Part shown: positions 10,896 through 23,700 of the stretch, in pieces
How positions within the stretch are numbered: the first letter of the stretch is position 1
Layout: every line of letters begins with the position of its first letter
DNA from: Takakia lepidozioides
Taxonomy: Eukaryota > Streptophyta > Takakiopsida > Takakiales > Takakiaceae
Direction of reading: 5' to 3'
Assembly: GCA_030704615.1 (NCBI GenBank)
Contig: CM060733.1
Location: forward strand, 40,238,001-40,302,000
DNA length: 64,000 nucleotides
Notes under the pieces: generated by a model
Told to the model about the DNA's origin: nothing
The model's input: only the letters and a program-made list of their open reading frames with translations
Database searches by the model: none
Program-made: the position numbers and the translations under genes

Positions 10896-11162
10896 AAATT
10901 CAAGAAGATGACAAGGACGCAATTTAAAAGGAGATTCACTAATGCTGAATTTACTGTCGTTGCCGAGAATGATTTAATGTTACTGAAGCTCGTTTAAATC
11001 TTTCTTTGACGTTGGGGCAACATTGGGGTTGGAAATCAAGAAGTTGTCGTGGAGGGGATTTTATCATGCTGAGGTCGAGTTTTACATGTGGGCTAATGAG
11101 TCCATGTTTCCTTTTATCCAGTTGATCACGGACATGGAGCATGGAGGAGTGACAATTTATTC

Positions 11163-11346
11163 TGTCAAGTTAAATAAACACAGTGTGAAACTAACTAGAA
11201 TAAAACTAGTTATTTGTATTTAACACTAGGATTTTGTTCAAGTGTTAAGTCAGGTGTCAAGTTTTGGCAGACTACTTTATTGTCCATATATGTGTGGTGT
11301 AGTTTGGACAACGATGTAGTTGTGTAGCGATACGTTGTGCGCAACA
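11163..11346 (+). repeat. truncated B-A terminal repeat of the retroelement family
   Basis: The first ~110 bases match the start of unit B (TGTCAAGTTAAATAA...). They are followed directly by unit A (TTGGCAGACTACTTTATTG... to GCGCAACA). It is an isolated remnant with an internal deletion and no coding part. Confidence 0.75.
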
Positions 11347-11580
11347 TTCCAAGAGTAGTGATTCACCACCCTTGGAATAAGTTGTCACTCCTTCATGCTC
11401 CATGTCCCGGAGTTATACTCTTTTTTATTTCAGTTTTAAGTAATTCAGATTAATGACGTTGAATTCCAAGGGCGGTGACTCACCACCCTTGGAATAAATT
11501 GTCACTCCTCCTTGCTGCATAAACCGGAGTTATACTGTTTTCCAATTTATTTTTAAGTAATTCAGATTAATGGCGTTGAA
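11347..11580. repeat. two tandem ~117 bp repeats
   Basis: Unit 1 (11347-11463) and unit 2 (11464-11580) both start TTCCAAG, share CACCCTTGGAATAA, CGGAGTTATACT and TTTAAGTAATTCAGATTAA, and end GCGTTGAA or GACGTTGAA. Inside each unit, TTCCAAG and CTTGGAA form a short palindrome. No coding sense seen. Confidence 0.8.
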
Positions 11581-13146
11581 TTTGTTAGAATTAAAAAACA
11601 GGGTACTTATTATTTTTCTTATTTCTGGACTGAATTGTGTAGAAAATGAATTCTTTATAGAACTTACTTTCTTAATTACATTTAATCCTACGTCTTCCTC
11701 AAGATGAAGCAACAATAGCAAAAACAAAAAAAACTGATGGATGACGTCTCACAATTTCCCAACTTATTTTTTTGGACATGTGCTCGTCCTAGGGAAATTA
11801 TAAAAAATTATTCATATCAAGAAATTGCAAGATAAGAGCTCACTCTTCAAAACATTACATTAGCATATCTATTCCAACTATATTTTTTAAAGCTATTAAA
11901 GTTAGAATTCATTTTATACTTTCATCATCTTGGATTCGAATTAGAAAATGTAAGCTTCAAGGGCGTAAACTAACAACAAAGCGAGTTAGTTATAAACCAA
12001 ACCTTGATACAATACTATGATCTACCTTAGGATATATGGAACTTGAGAAGGTCTGAACATCACTACATTATTTGCCAAATGTCAAATGTGATACCAGACA
12101 CCTACAGGCTGATGCTACTACTATGAGCCCAACTGAAGGGTAATACAAGACTAACAAATGCCAAAGCCAACAACCTTTACGATGTCAAAAAGTTCACCAC
12201 ATTCCCACAGCACAGTCCGCCAATCCGCACTAAATCAGACAAAAAACCCTGGGGTATCCACTGCATATGTACAATAAATGGATAGAGGGGGAGCTTCGAC
12301 ACCATGCTTCAAGACCCCACACTAATAGAGCTATTATGTTACACTCAAGCGTTAGATGCTCACCAGTCACAGAAACAGTCAGATAGCAAGGTCTTCAGAC
12401 AAGAGTATTTGCTGCTGACGGCACATTTGTCGGTTTGGCTTTGTCATAGGCTAGGGATGTCTCGATAGCAAGCTTGGCAATTAGCACGCCTTCCTCCAGT
12501 GCCCACAACGTGTCGTAGTACGCCGTTGTATTCCTCGCCAGGATGCAACTTCTTGATAGTGCTTTTGTAGGCGTCAATATCGTCACCCATGTCCATGGCA
12601 TGACAGCCTCGCTGCAATGAACAATGAACTTCCAACTATAAAGACAACAGTATCATGATCCCGTCATGACGATAGGTTTACTTGAAGAAGGCAGAAGCTA
12701 TTAGACCTCTTAGCTTTTAGCTTTCGAGCGTAAGGAAAAAAGAACACCTATATCTTTTGAACACACTCGAACCAAAAATTTTCAACGTTGATAAGTCAAG
12801 TGCCGAAGAAATGAGACGATTATAATCTGACAGAATCGCCATAACAATGACAAACAAGTAATTGTCCATACTCCTTCCTCTTCATATCACATATATCTAT
12901 TTTTTAGTCATGCAAACATTCAATGAATACTCGTATGCTATAACCATATATTATAAATATTGATGTATATTTCTGATGAATACGTCTACGCGTCACATAT
13001 TTGGCTTGGTTGGAATGAATCACAACTATTGTGCATCTACATAATCTGCATCTAGGATCATTTTTATCGATTAACCACCAATTTTTCTTTTATAGCATTT
13101 CATCGTGGTCATGGCACTGCCATTTTATATGACACTTAATAAATTT

Positions 13147-13148
<2 letters not shown>

Positions 13149-13185
<37 letters not shown>

Positions 13186-14850
13186 GTTGGCCAAAACACT
13201 AGGAACCGTTCATAAATATGTCAATAAAAGAAAAAAATCCATACAAAAATTAGGAGCAAAAAATCCCACCTCCCATCCTCCCCCTAGCTTTTTTATTTTT
13301 TTATTTTTTTAAGAGAACAAGGGATTGGAGCCCTGGGGAACATTATTAAATAAAAACTGAGGAAAATATAACCTCAGGAAACAACCATGGAGGATGAAAA
13401 ATGAGTCATTACCCCGTAACCATAAACTCGAGATGCTGCAGGAAGCTAAGGAAAAAGGTTCCTAAGCAGCAGAGAGACTACAGAGGAGAATCATTTCTAC
13501 GCCTTAAGAGTCTAAGGAGAGGTGGGCTTTCGATTTGCCCTTCCTTGAAGACGCCAGTTGACGTCAGACTCCTCTTGCTCCAGAGACGAGACTGTTGCGC
13601 ACTAGTCGAGCTCCCAATGGCGGGAGGCTGTCATACTAGACAACCGATTATTCGGATTTTCTTGTGCACATGTAGTGGGCTTTCCCCAGGTGGTATAAAA
13701 TTTAGAGAATAGCTGCAATCGCCTTCTTTGCGAACCTCTAGCAGCAGCTGCACCCAAGACCCTCCAAGCCTTACGAGCCTCAGACTTATTGACGAACTCT
13801 GTACAACAGAAGTTTTACGCAAGGCTGCACTCCACCCAAAACCAGTGAACCCCTACTTTTCCATATGTGCCAAAGAGAAAGAGCTCAGCCCTTGAAACTT
13901 GGCAGTTGCTCCAAAGGGCCCCTTCATGCAAATTGAGCAGTAACTTGGGCAAATCTAAAGACGCCCTGTGATCCCAGGCCTGATAGACCCTGCAGATGCG
14001 GATACAGACAAAAAAGCAGCCAGGGGCCATTGGACGAGGCAATGCTCCAGAGTCCTCTTTTCATTTTCCTAAATGAACTAAAATAAACATGTAAGCCTCC
14101 AATGACTCATTTATAATTTCTCACTGATGTGGGCGGTATGAATGTATTATAACTGACATTGTTTTAGGCTTGTGAATTGACACCAACTGCCTTTAGATCT
14201 ACAAGAGCAGAAGCCAATGCTCTATGAGCAATCCTCAGCTTCTGCTCTTCATTTGTATAACGTTTTGCGTGCTTTATCAGACAATTCTGATTCATAAAGC
14301 TCTCACCGCAAAGAACACACTTTAGATGTGTCCCACTGGAGTACAAAGCTCGAAAGTCCAAACTACCCAAGAGTCCAATGAAAAAATTCCTCTTCAATTG
14401 CACAGTAATTTTTTCTTTCAATCTAGCACTCATGCCTTGGGTGAAATCTGGCAAGTCGTCAAAGTTTTTTTGCATCCAATGTGCTGTATAGAAGATAGCA
14501 TTTCTCTCACTCTGAGCCTCTTCTTCTGAGAGTTGAGGAGGATGCTTCCTTGGATCTTTAACCCCTTTGCGACGATGTTTTCTCGGCATAGCTCCAAGCT
14601 TAAGATTCTTAGTCCTTGGGCTCCGACCATCCACTGAAAATCAGAAGTCACTTTGAACAGTCACCCACCTGCAGGAACGGTTGCTACATGGCTCATCAGT
14701 TGTGTCCTTTGGTACCTAGATTCACATCAACCAATCAGACTTGCATAATCTAAAAATATATCCAGTCTACAGCACAAAATAGAAACATGCAGTCTATATG
14801 TAGTGCTTCGACATAGCTTTAACGGACATGCACACAGTCTGGTCTTTCCG
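13149..14850 (-). mobile_element. poly(A)-tailed retro-insert (minus strand)
   Basis: The matching site in the inverted arm (about 31090-31110) lacks this block. On the minus strand the block ends in 36 consecutive A (13149-13184 as T on plus), as expected for target-primed insertion of an RNA copy. Inside, a degraded stretch near 13940-14040 reads SLEHCLVQWPL on the minus strand, faintly like the C-terminal zinc region of plant LINEs. A 156-codon frame (14164-14634) is intact. ATAAAT occurs at both edges and may be a short target duplication. Confidence 0.6.
14164..14634 (-). CDS. hypothetical protein with a Cys-pair zinc-finger-like motif (156 aa)
   Basis: An intact frame lying inside the retro-insert 13149-14850. 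The N-terminus is basic (MPRKHRRKG from residue 16), the middle is helix-rich, and residues ~103-125 contain CVLCGESFMNQNCLIKH, which starts like a C2H2 finger (C-x2-C-x12-H) but lacks a clear second histidine. A possible acceptor (TTTTCAG) lies just upstream at the 5' edge, so the frame may be the last exon of a longer gene. I cannot name a family. It could be a captured host fragment or a mobile-element protein. Intactness is the main support. Confidence 0.35.
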   Translation of the reverse strand: MDGRSPRTKNLKLGAMPRKHRRKGVKDPRKHPPQLSEEEAQSERNAIFYTAHWMQKNFDDLPDFTQGMSARLKEKITVQLKRNFFIGLLGSLDFRALYSSGTHLKCVLCGESFMNQNCLIKHAKRYTNEEQKLRIAHRALASALVDLKAVGVNSQA

Positions 14851-16180
14851 ATAAATCGAATATTCTCTCACAACATGAATCACACACATATGACGACACC
14901 GAATTCATTTCCGCAACTTTCAATTTGAATTCATGAAGAACATTGAATATAATTACAATTTATAAACCTCCCAAAATATCATTATAAATATTTTTATTAC
15001 ATATGGAGAATATGTACAATAAAATACCGTACTGCTGCCCAACCATATTTATTGAGGATTTTAATCTTGATATGTTACTTCAAGACTAAATGAAACTCGT
15101 AAAATTCAAATAATGTGCAATGAGAGTACCACATAGTATGATTCTCAACTTGACCATAAATGCGCCACTCCAGCCATGCAAATCCGGACGACTAAAGCAT
15201 ATTGGACCGATCACAAACTAGTTTAATGTGCTTTAAAACTTTCCAACCATGTTAGTCATTTTATTCATCCAATAAAGGATTAATTCGCTCCAACATTATA
15301 GCTATCCCTTTTTTACCATAAAAATAAGTAGTACATGTGTCATCACCAACAATAAAAGAATCAAATATCCTTTCCTCACTCTTTTCATAAAATGTTTCTC
15401 CTGTATATTAACATTGACATAGAGTTATAGAAAAATAATCATAAATAACATAATCATTATTAATAACGATATTCCATCATTCAATGTTACAAATCTTATT
15501 GCTTAAACCAGTCAGATGTAATAGATAGATTGTAAAATTTATGTTTTATCTATGTAAATGGCCTGGCTAAGGGTATGTCACACCTTGTTATATTACTCAA
15601 AAGCTATTCATAAATATTTTATGATTATTGTTAAATTACTTTGGATCAACTTGGCTGGGTCAAGTTGCGGTCTTTAACCATAGAGAAGGAAAATGTCTTG
15701 TCTCACATGTCTGATTTGTGAGGTGTCGCTCCCAAGCGTTTTCCTTAAGAAAAAGACAAAAAAAAAGAGAAAAGCGAGTGCATGTGTGTAACTAAGAGTC
15801 ATTTCACCCTACGGCTGCTCTTGTGGGGGTAGGACGACCTAAGATAAGTTTCTTTAACGTCCAGTGAATTTACAGAGCCTAAAGAAAAAGGGAACATTAG
15901 TCATATAGAAAGAGAAGGTGCCTCCATAACTAAGAGCAGCTTCACCTTTTGACTACTTCCCCTTTAGAGTTGGGCCCTAAACCAGCAAGTACATTTTTAG
16001 TCATATATGATTGTAATAATACTAGTTCGGATCAACTTGGCTGGTTGTTCCGTTGTGAATGTGCGTTTAAAAAGAAAGAATTACTTCATTAATAAGATAG
16101 ATTAAAATACAAAAACTACTTTAAAAATACTAATATTGACCATAAAATCATCTCATAAATATTACATAATGGGTTTCAAC

Positions 16181-16959
16181 TAGTGTTGGCCGGTTATAAG
16201 AATTTTACATAGCCGCCGGTTAAGGTTACTTCAATATTTTTGGTACGGACACACTCCATGGTTATATATAAGGATAATTTTTTTTATTTAGTATATCCAC
16301 TGGTTATCTATTTTACAAAAAAATTCTTCAAATTTAGATGGTTATGAATAGGACGGTTAGAGGTGTCCTAAAATTGACGGATACATATGCAATTGGCTTT
16401 TACATATAATATATTGAATGGACGCTTATATTTCTCAATGATTTTCTTTAAAAATAATCAATTCACGTATGACATCCCTAGGGGCTCCAAGGTGCAGTAG
16501 CTTGGTCATGAGCTATGTCACAAGGAAACCCTCCGTCACCACCTCAGTGGCAAAGAGCCTGTAACTCTGAACCATTTTGCTATCAGCACAACTGGTCTTC
16601 CTACATCATCCATGTGCTCAAAAGATCCAATCATCATATTCATGCTCTAGATGCTGATGTAGCTTGCTGATTCATTGAATGCCTTCAATGGAGAGATGGC
16701 GCTAAGAATGCAGCTGCTTCGTTGTGTGAGCAGGAACGTGTCTTATACATAAGTGTAACCGCTCTAGGGGGGCAAAACGCCTTACTAATCCGGGTATACA
16801 GTGTAGTGCTAAAATTAATATAGGGTACATATACATATACATACTCACCTCCCAACCTTCGATAATGTGCTCTATTTTGCAAAAATCCCCTGTATGCGGT
16901 TATGTATACCGACTAACCGGGTGGTAACCCGCCTCACTAACCGGGGTATAGCAACAGTG
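16181..16959. mobile_element. hAT-like non-autonomous element (779 bp)
   Basis: The block is flanked by the 8-base direct repeat GTTTCAAC (16173-16180 and 16960-16967). Ends are TAGTGTTG and, inverted, CACTGTTG, close to the short terminal repeats of hAT elements, whose target duplication is 8 bp. Many CCGGTTA/TAACCGG motifs lie near both ends, as hAT transposases often bind subterminal repeats. It codes for nothing convincing. The corresponding site in the inverted arm lacks it. Confidence 0.7.
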
Positions 16960-17786
16960 GTTTCAACATGTATTTGTCGGGGAGCAATGTCTCCCTTATC
17001 AGCCTTCATGACTTCCGCAAGGTTAATTTCTCTTTGCTTTACTAAAGTCTTAAGGCCATTTTTACTCAATTTAAAAAATTGAACGAAAAAAATAACCCGT
17101 TTATAAATAAGTCATGAAGCCTATGAAGGGATACCACCTTTTGTCTGATCTCTCAGAGGCCTTGTTAGGGACCTTTAAGTTTAAGGGCCTTATCTGTGAG
17201 TTTTTTTTGTTCTTTTCTTTTTAGAGAAAGGGAGTGGACCTGTAAGTTTCTTCCTTTACTAAAGTTTAAACAGACGTTTGTCCCGTTCTTAAAAAAAAGA
17301 GAGTAAATAAATAAATAAATAATCCTTTAATTTCGAGAAAACTTGGTTAGATGCTACCCAGTTGATTGTGGGCTCAAATCTGGATAACCACGGAAGTAGT
17401 GTGGTAAAGCTAAAAGTGTTTGAGAGGTGGTCTGTAAATGGGATGCTGCCTAAATGCGGCCGTCTCTCGCGTGTGCCTACTTATCTCGCTCGTCCATTTC
17501 CTCCTCCCATCGCCTTTTCAATCTGCTCTGCTCCTCCTCCATCTCTTCTCTACATGTCTTGCTCGTGAAACGTTGGCTGGGAATTTCAGTGGAGCTTCTG
17601 AATCTCTGGCTCTCTCCCTCTCAAGTCGTCATTCTGGAGTGAGACAGCTGGGCTCCTTTCTTTTCTTACCTGCCTGTGCTGGGTACGAGTGAATCAAGGT
17701 AAGAGTGCAACATTGAAATTGATTGCATTTCCAGAGATTGGGAACGAGCATTAGTGATTTGATGTGAGGATTTCTGTCTTGCTCGG

Positions 17787-20700
17787 ATGATGGCCCAGAT
17801 GGAGGAGGAAGTGCCAATTTACTCCTCGCTGGCGGATGTGTACGAGGACGGTGCTCTCTTGGAGGAAGCGCGCGTCAGGTACCAGAATTTGAAGGCAAGA
17901 TTTGTTAACTTGTATGGCCGAGAACCAGAGCTGTTCGCACGCGCGCCAGGTTTGATTTTCCTGCATGAATTTCACCAGGCTCCATTTGCCATGGCAACTT
18001 TGATGATTGTGTGTCGAGTTTCTGTAGTTTTCTCCGAGACTTGAAAGCAATGATGGGATTGCAGGCAATAAGTGCAGCCAATTGGCTGTCCCAATCCTTC
18101 TAATTTTCCAGTATGATTTGATCTGGGCTTAACCAGATTTTCAAGAGAATTTTGGCTTTGGCTGAAATGCATTTGAACCTGTCAAATTCCAGGTCTCGTT
18201 GTAAACTTTATGTTTCTTGGAGGGTTTGCATTAAACGATGAAGCATTGGGAAGATCGGAACGAGTAGGTGGATACACGCTTGGTTGGGTATAGATGAAAT
18301 ATTATATAACATTCACTCAGTACAGTGTAACACAGTCTTCTGTTGTTCATGATAGTCGGATGTCTACCAAAATCCCGATTTCTTCTCAGGTATATGCATA
18401 TTGAAATGCACTATCCTCGTTTCTTCTGGGTTCAACCATGCTCATGGCTCTGGTGATGTTTCTAGTACATCCCCCATTGATATACCATTAATTTCAAACA
18501 AGCTATACTACACCTCAATCCCCCAGGCAGATCGCCGCACCTGTACCACAGTTGCTGAACTGGAAGAAAGGATTTAGATCACACAGTAGAGGTTTACTTG
18601 TGACAAATTAATATGAGGGACTGATTTTTCTGCTGGCTGCAGTCTTATACTTGAAATTGTCGCATTGCCATACGGCTGAGGCTGTACCTCAGTGGAAATT
18701 GACCCCAAAGATACAAACATGACAATGTTCGTATGATCCATGATAGCTCTCTCACAGCTGACACATGCCATTTGTAAGATCCAGCTTTACTGTGTTTGGT
18801 GGAGGTATCAATCAACTGACTGCTGTAGAACCAAAGCATAAAGCAAACACCAAACAGGGAAATGCCTCACACTCTTCCTCTCTGAGAGAAAGGATTGGCA
18901 ATGCAAAGCTGGAATAGTCGGCAGATTATGAAAAGCATGTTTGCAGTGACTCCTGGGTTCAGGGTTTAGGAGGAAGATGCTCCATAGTCTTGCAAATTTT
19001 GGAAAGAAGCAGGCATTGGTGCAACGAAACTGTCCAGTGAACAATGTCCCTTTCTAATGGGTGTTGTCTAGTGTGAGAGTGTTCTGCCCCCTCCAAGAAA
19101 TGCTTTGGATCAAAAGAGAGGGAAAGCTGAAGGTTGCATGCTACATTTGGGAGGTTTCTTACTCATAGATGAACGTCACTTTTGTGTTTTTGGTGTGTAG
19201 GGCGTGTAAATTTGATAGGGGAGCACATTGACTACGAAGGCTACTCTGTGCTACCGATGGCCATTCGTCAAGATACAGTTGTCGCCATAGGAAAACGCCA
19301 TTCCCACGAAACATCTCCACTTCTGCACATAGCAAACATGGATCCATCGGAGTTCAAAGCTTGCACTTTTCCAGCAGACCCATCCCAGGTTTAGACTGTT
19401 CCCTCTTATTTTACGCAGTCTATGGCTGTTTGATGCCACTTCATGGAGAAATGTTAAAAACTGGTTAAGTAGGGGAATGTGTGGAAAGAGGGGGTGGGGA
19501 GGAGAGAACTTCTAGAGAATGTGAGAGAGAAACAAAAGTAAAAGACGAGACATCCACTAGAAGCCACAGAGAACATTGCCCAAACACCACTTCTGGTGCC
19601 CAAAGCTGAAGGCATCAGCCAAAGATGAATCTCTAAAAGGACAATCATATCTGTCTTGGATCTCATTCTAGCCCGAGGGGGGCTTTTATTCCATCGCCTT
19701 GTGTCAATCCATGAGATGTGAGAACTGACTCGTGAGGGATGTGGAGAACTAATAGAGAGCCAGCTAATGTGACATAATCTGCTGGTTATGTGTTACAGGA
19801 AGTGGACCAGGAAAACAATCTGTGGGCTAACTATTTCATCTGCGGGTGTGCCGTTGCAGACTTCCACCATTATCTTTTCACCAGGCGCTATATCACAGAA
19901 ATAGTAACTTAGCAGTATGTTGATGCTGTTTGTTATCTTGACATTTTCCAATCTTCTAGACGTGTCTCTATACAAATATGTCGTACTACTGGGGTGCGTA
20001 CATGATTCTTCTCTTTCGCTTTCTTCTATTTGCGCAAGAGGTTCCAAGTTGCCTGTGACTGGCATGGATTCTCTTGGCCTCCTGTGGATGTAATATGGTT
20101 CTCATTCCTCTCCTTATCACCTAGCCAGTCTCTGAGCAGTGTTTTCACAGCTGTTGTAATTCTCCTTTGTCCCTTGGGCCTCCTGTGGATGTAGTACCAA
20201 TCTTAATCTCCTCCATGGACGTTATCAGTTTCTTCGTTCCTTCCTTATAAGTTGATTGCAGATGTATGGGTGTCGTGCCTGGTTATTAGGTTCCTTCATC
20301 TGTCAGTGAGTGTTTTCGTCCCTTGCTCTACTGGATCCCATAGGCCTGAATTTTTTTCTTTCTCTATCCGGTTTTTCCTTTAAAAGAAATGTCCAAAGAT
20401 CCAAAACACAGTGTTCCTTCTAAGGCCATAGTTTGTCCCAAGTGACGTTGTGTTGTCTATATAACAGTCGCTCATTTTTAATGCAGGTATAAAGGAGTGT
20501 TTGAGCATCTAGCGAGCAAAGGAGAAGAGTTTGGGCCACATGTAGGGCTTAATGCAGTGGTTGATGGCACCGTCCCCATTGGTCAGTCCTATCCCTTGTC
20601 CTATAACAGTGAGACTGGCAGTGGAACCATAGTCATAATCTCATATGCCCTAAACGGCTGAGGTCCCAGTAGGCTGTGTGAGGGTGATATCAACAGTTAA

Positions 20701-23700
20701 TGCATGTCACTTTGAAGCTCCTTGTTTCTTTTTTCCTATCTTCGTACTTTTTTTTCTTATGAAGTACGGTTGTTGAAGGAGTACTGAGCTTCCCAGGGAT
20801 GTTGTTCTCTCTTTCTTTTCTTCCTCGCCAGTGAGGTATGTGAATCTAACCGGTCCTGGCTGCTGGCTATGGTGGGCGTCTGCCTCTAGTTATACTTTGG
20901 TTTCTGTGTGCGTTGGGCCCTTTGGGCCTCTGGTGGATGATAAATTTCTTTCTTTCTTTCTTTCTTTCTCCAGATGAGGTGGACATCACGTCCAGACATG
21001 ACCGCAACAGACTCATTAGGAGAGAGCTTATGGAATTACATGTCCAGAGAACTTGGAAGCTACCCAATCTCACAACAAAGCTCCACTTCTATTGAGAGAC
21101 ATTCTTGGTGCTCCGCGACAATAGAATCTTGAGACCAAATTACCTTTCAGCATCCTTATCTCCTTCCCTCCTGAGGGAATTGGGGCGGTTCAGGGTGGGT
21201 TCCCACAACCTACGGATAGAGACTGGCAGATGGGAAAACCTGCAACGGGAGGACCGCCTATGTCCAGCTTGCATAGGGCGCAGCCAGGAAATCGAAACTG
21301 AAGAACACTTCTTCTTCTACTGCCCTCTCTACTACGAGATCTGTGGGAGATTCCACTGTTTATTCAGTGGAACCCAAACTCTCACTGATGTCTTCCACTA
21401 TGAGGATCAAAAATGCTTGGCAGCCTACCTGCACGAGGCCTTCACCCTTCGACATTCGCTAGAACATTAATTGTGGTTTCTGGACTTGTTCCTCTCTCAT
21501 GTTTCCATTTTGTCCCATAAGCTCTATGAGCTTTCCGCGGACGTTATAAAGTACCATTTCATTTCATTTCATTTCTTCGTCCAGGCATAGTTCTTCTTGC
21601 TCTCATCTCCCTGTCTTTTACAGCTTTTTGGTTTTCCCTTCTCTCTCTCTCTCTGTCTTTTGTCTCTCCTGGGTGGTGTCATTTTTCTTCTTTTTACTTG
21701 GGACTGGGGTATGCAGGCGCTGGCTTGTCAAGCTCGGCAGCCATTGTTTGCTCATCTGCAATTGCTGTCATGGCAGCTCTCAATCTGAAGAGTTCTAAGG
21801 TGTTCCCCTCTCTCTCCTGTCTTGCTGCAATATGATCCTGTGACAGGGGTAGGCCTCTCCAGCTCCTCGGCGCTTGTGTGTGTCTCGGTGGTTGCTATTT
21901 GTGCCCTCTTCTCTCTGACCTTTTCCAAGGTATAATGAAAAGCATAAAATACCTGCCCACAAACTTAAGTTTTCCTTAGTTTCTGGTCATGTCCTTTCAA
22001 ATGGAACTTGTGTGGACACAATGTCTGTGTGTCTTTGTTCGTCAATTGCTCCTGGGAACGTAATAAGTTTGTTTTCTGTCTCTTTCCTTCTTTCTTCCTC
22101 ATTTCCCTCTTGGGGCTGTTGGTGGCTCCACATTTCCTTTCTGTTATCCTTTGTGCAGTAATCTCTTTGACCTTCCCATGGACATTTTTAAGTTCCTTTC
22201 TTTCTTATAAAGCACCATTTCATTTCTCTGTCCTGTGCATCAAAGCCAGGGTCGATTTGCTCTGATCACAAGGCCCTCTGTGTTCAAGCAACAATGCAAT
22301 GTTCTCATGTTTTGTTTGTCATGCATTATGGTGGCATAAAGCTCCCTGGGTTTTTTGTGGTGTACGTTATAAAGCTTCATCCTTTCTTCTCTTTACCCTG
22401 GAACCCAGTTTTGGTTTCTTCTTAATTTAATGCTATTGTGAGCAGCAAGAGGTGTCCGAGTTCAGCTGCAGGTGTGAGCGCCACATTGGTACCCAATCAG
22501 GTGGTATGGATCAGGTGAGTTGGTCAGCAATTTAGATACTCATATCAAGTGTTCAATTTTGTATCTCTGCAGGTAGACATTATTTGCTGGGCTCTGAGGT
22601 TGTTTTTCTCTCTTATGTGTTCCCACCCTCAGTTTTGTGAAATGTGTAAAACCTTTTGGAATTTTGTCAAATTTGGGGTTGTAGGCAATTTCTGTGATGG
22701 CCGGGCGTGGTGTCGCCAAGCTGATTGACTTCAATCCCATTCGAGCAAGTGATGTCATATTGCCAAGTGGTGGTACATTTGTGATAGCAAACTCCCTTAC
22801 GACATCAAAGAAAGCTGAAACTGCTGCCACCAATTACAATAACCGGGTGGTTGAATGCCGCTTGGCTGCTGTAAGAGCCTCTCTATGTATGAAGTTTCTG
22901 TCTTCTTGAGCTTTCCGTGTAGGTTATAAAGTACCATTTCATTTCATTTCATTGCATTTCTTCTCTTTTTGTCTCAATTATTGCTTTGGGATGTTTCGCG
23001 GACATCATGAATGCACCTTCGTTTTTCTTCTTCTTTGTCCTCCCTAGCCAGGTACAAGGTCTATTCACAAGGCTCTCTAACCCAGAAACAAATGCGCATC
23101 AGGAGCTCCGTCTCTGATTGACGTTCGAAGACTTTGATTTACTACGACAGTTTACTGTGTCTCATAAACTCTCTGCGTCAACCCCCCCGACCCCCCCAAC
23201 CCCCCCCCCCCCCCATAAGCTCTTCTTTTTGTGATTTCATAATATCTTCCAATCTCAGTTTTGAGTTTGTGATTAACTAGCACCCTCTAATGAACATGCA
23301 ACTGGGGTGTGGCAGATGGTGTTAGCTGTGAAACTAGGGATGCCGTTGCAGGAGGCAATTACTTCTGTCGACACTCTCTCTGATGTTGAAGGCCTTTGCA
23401 TCGCGTATGCTTCCTCACGTGGCTCGTCAAGCCCTCTACTTGCTATCCAGGTTCAAGTCAATGACCTGTATCTGAAGTTCTTTCTTCCTTGTCACTGTCT
23501 AGTTTGTGTCGTCTAAAGATTTAGCCTGGGGGGTGAGGACAGTGTTGTTTATCTGTAGATTATCGGGTTCCAATCAAGTTTGGCAAATGTTACATGTGTT
23601 GCAAAGTGGCTGACCTAGTCATGAGCTGGGCTCTGCCTGGTCAAAATCTGTGCCAGTATTCTGTGTCTCCGAGAACAACAGGGCAATAGAAATGCCCAGG

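Larger units (their letters stand above)
12010..18285 (+). repeat. left arm of a ~6 kb inverted duplication
   Basis: Pieces of this arm occur in reverse complement, in order, at 29210-35330. Matched anchors: 12010-12580 with 34430-35320; 12640-12700 and 13020-13140 with 31090-31390; 14865-16180 with 29930-31090; 16968-17390 with 29445-29915; 18043-18285 with 29210-29440. Blocks present only here are the poly(T)-linked insert 13149-14850, the hAT-like insert 16181-16959, and 17396-18040 with galactokinase exon 1. Divergence between arms is visible by eye, so the event is not recent. Confidence 0.85.

Noticed and set aside
23186-23212. Poly(C) run as a regulatory quadruplex site
   Set aside because: It may be real, but a lone C run in an intron, possibly length-uncertain in assembly, gives no support for a function.
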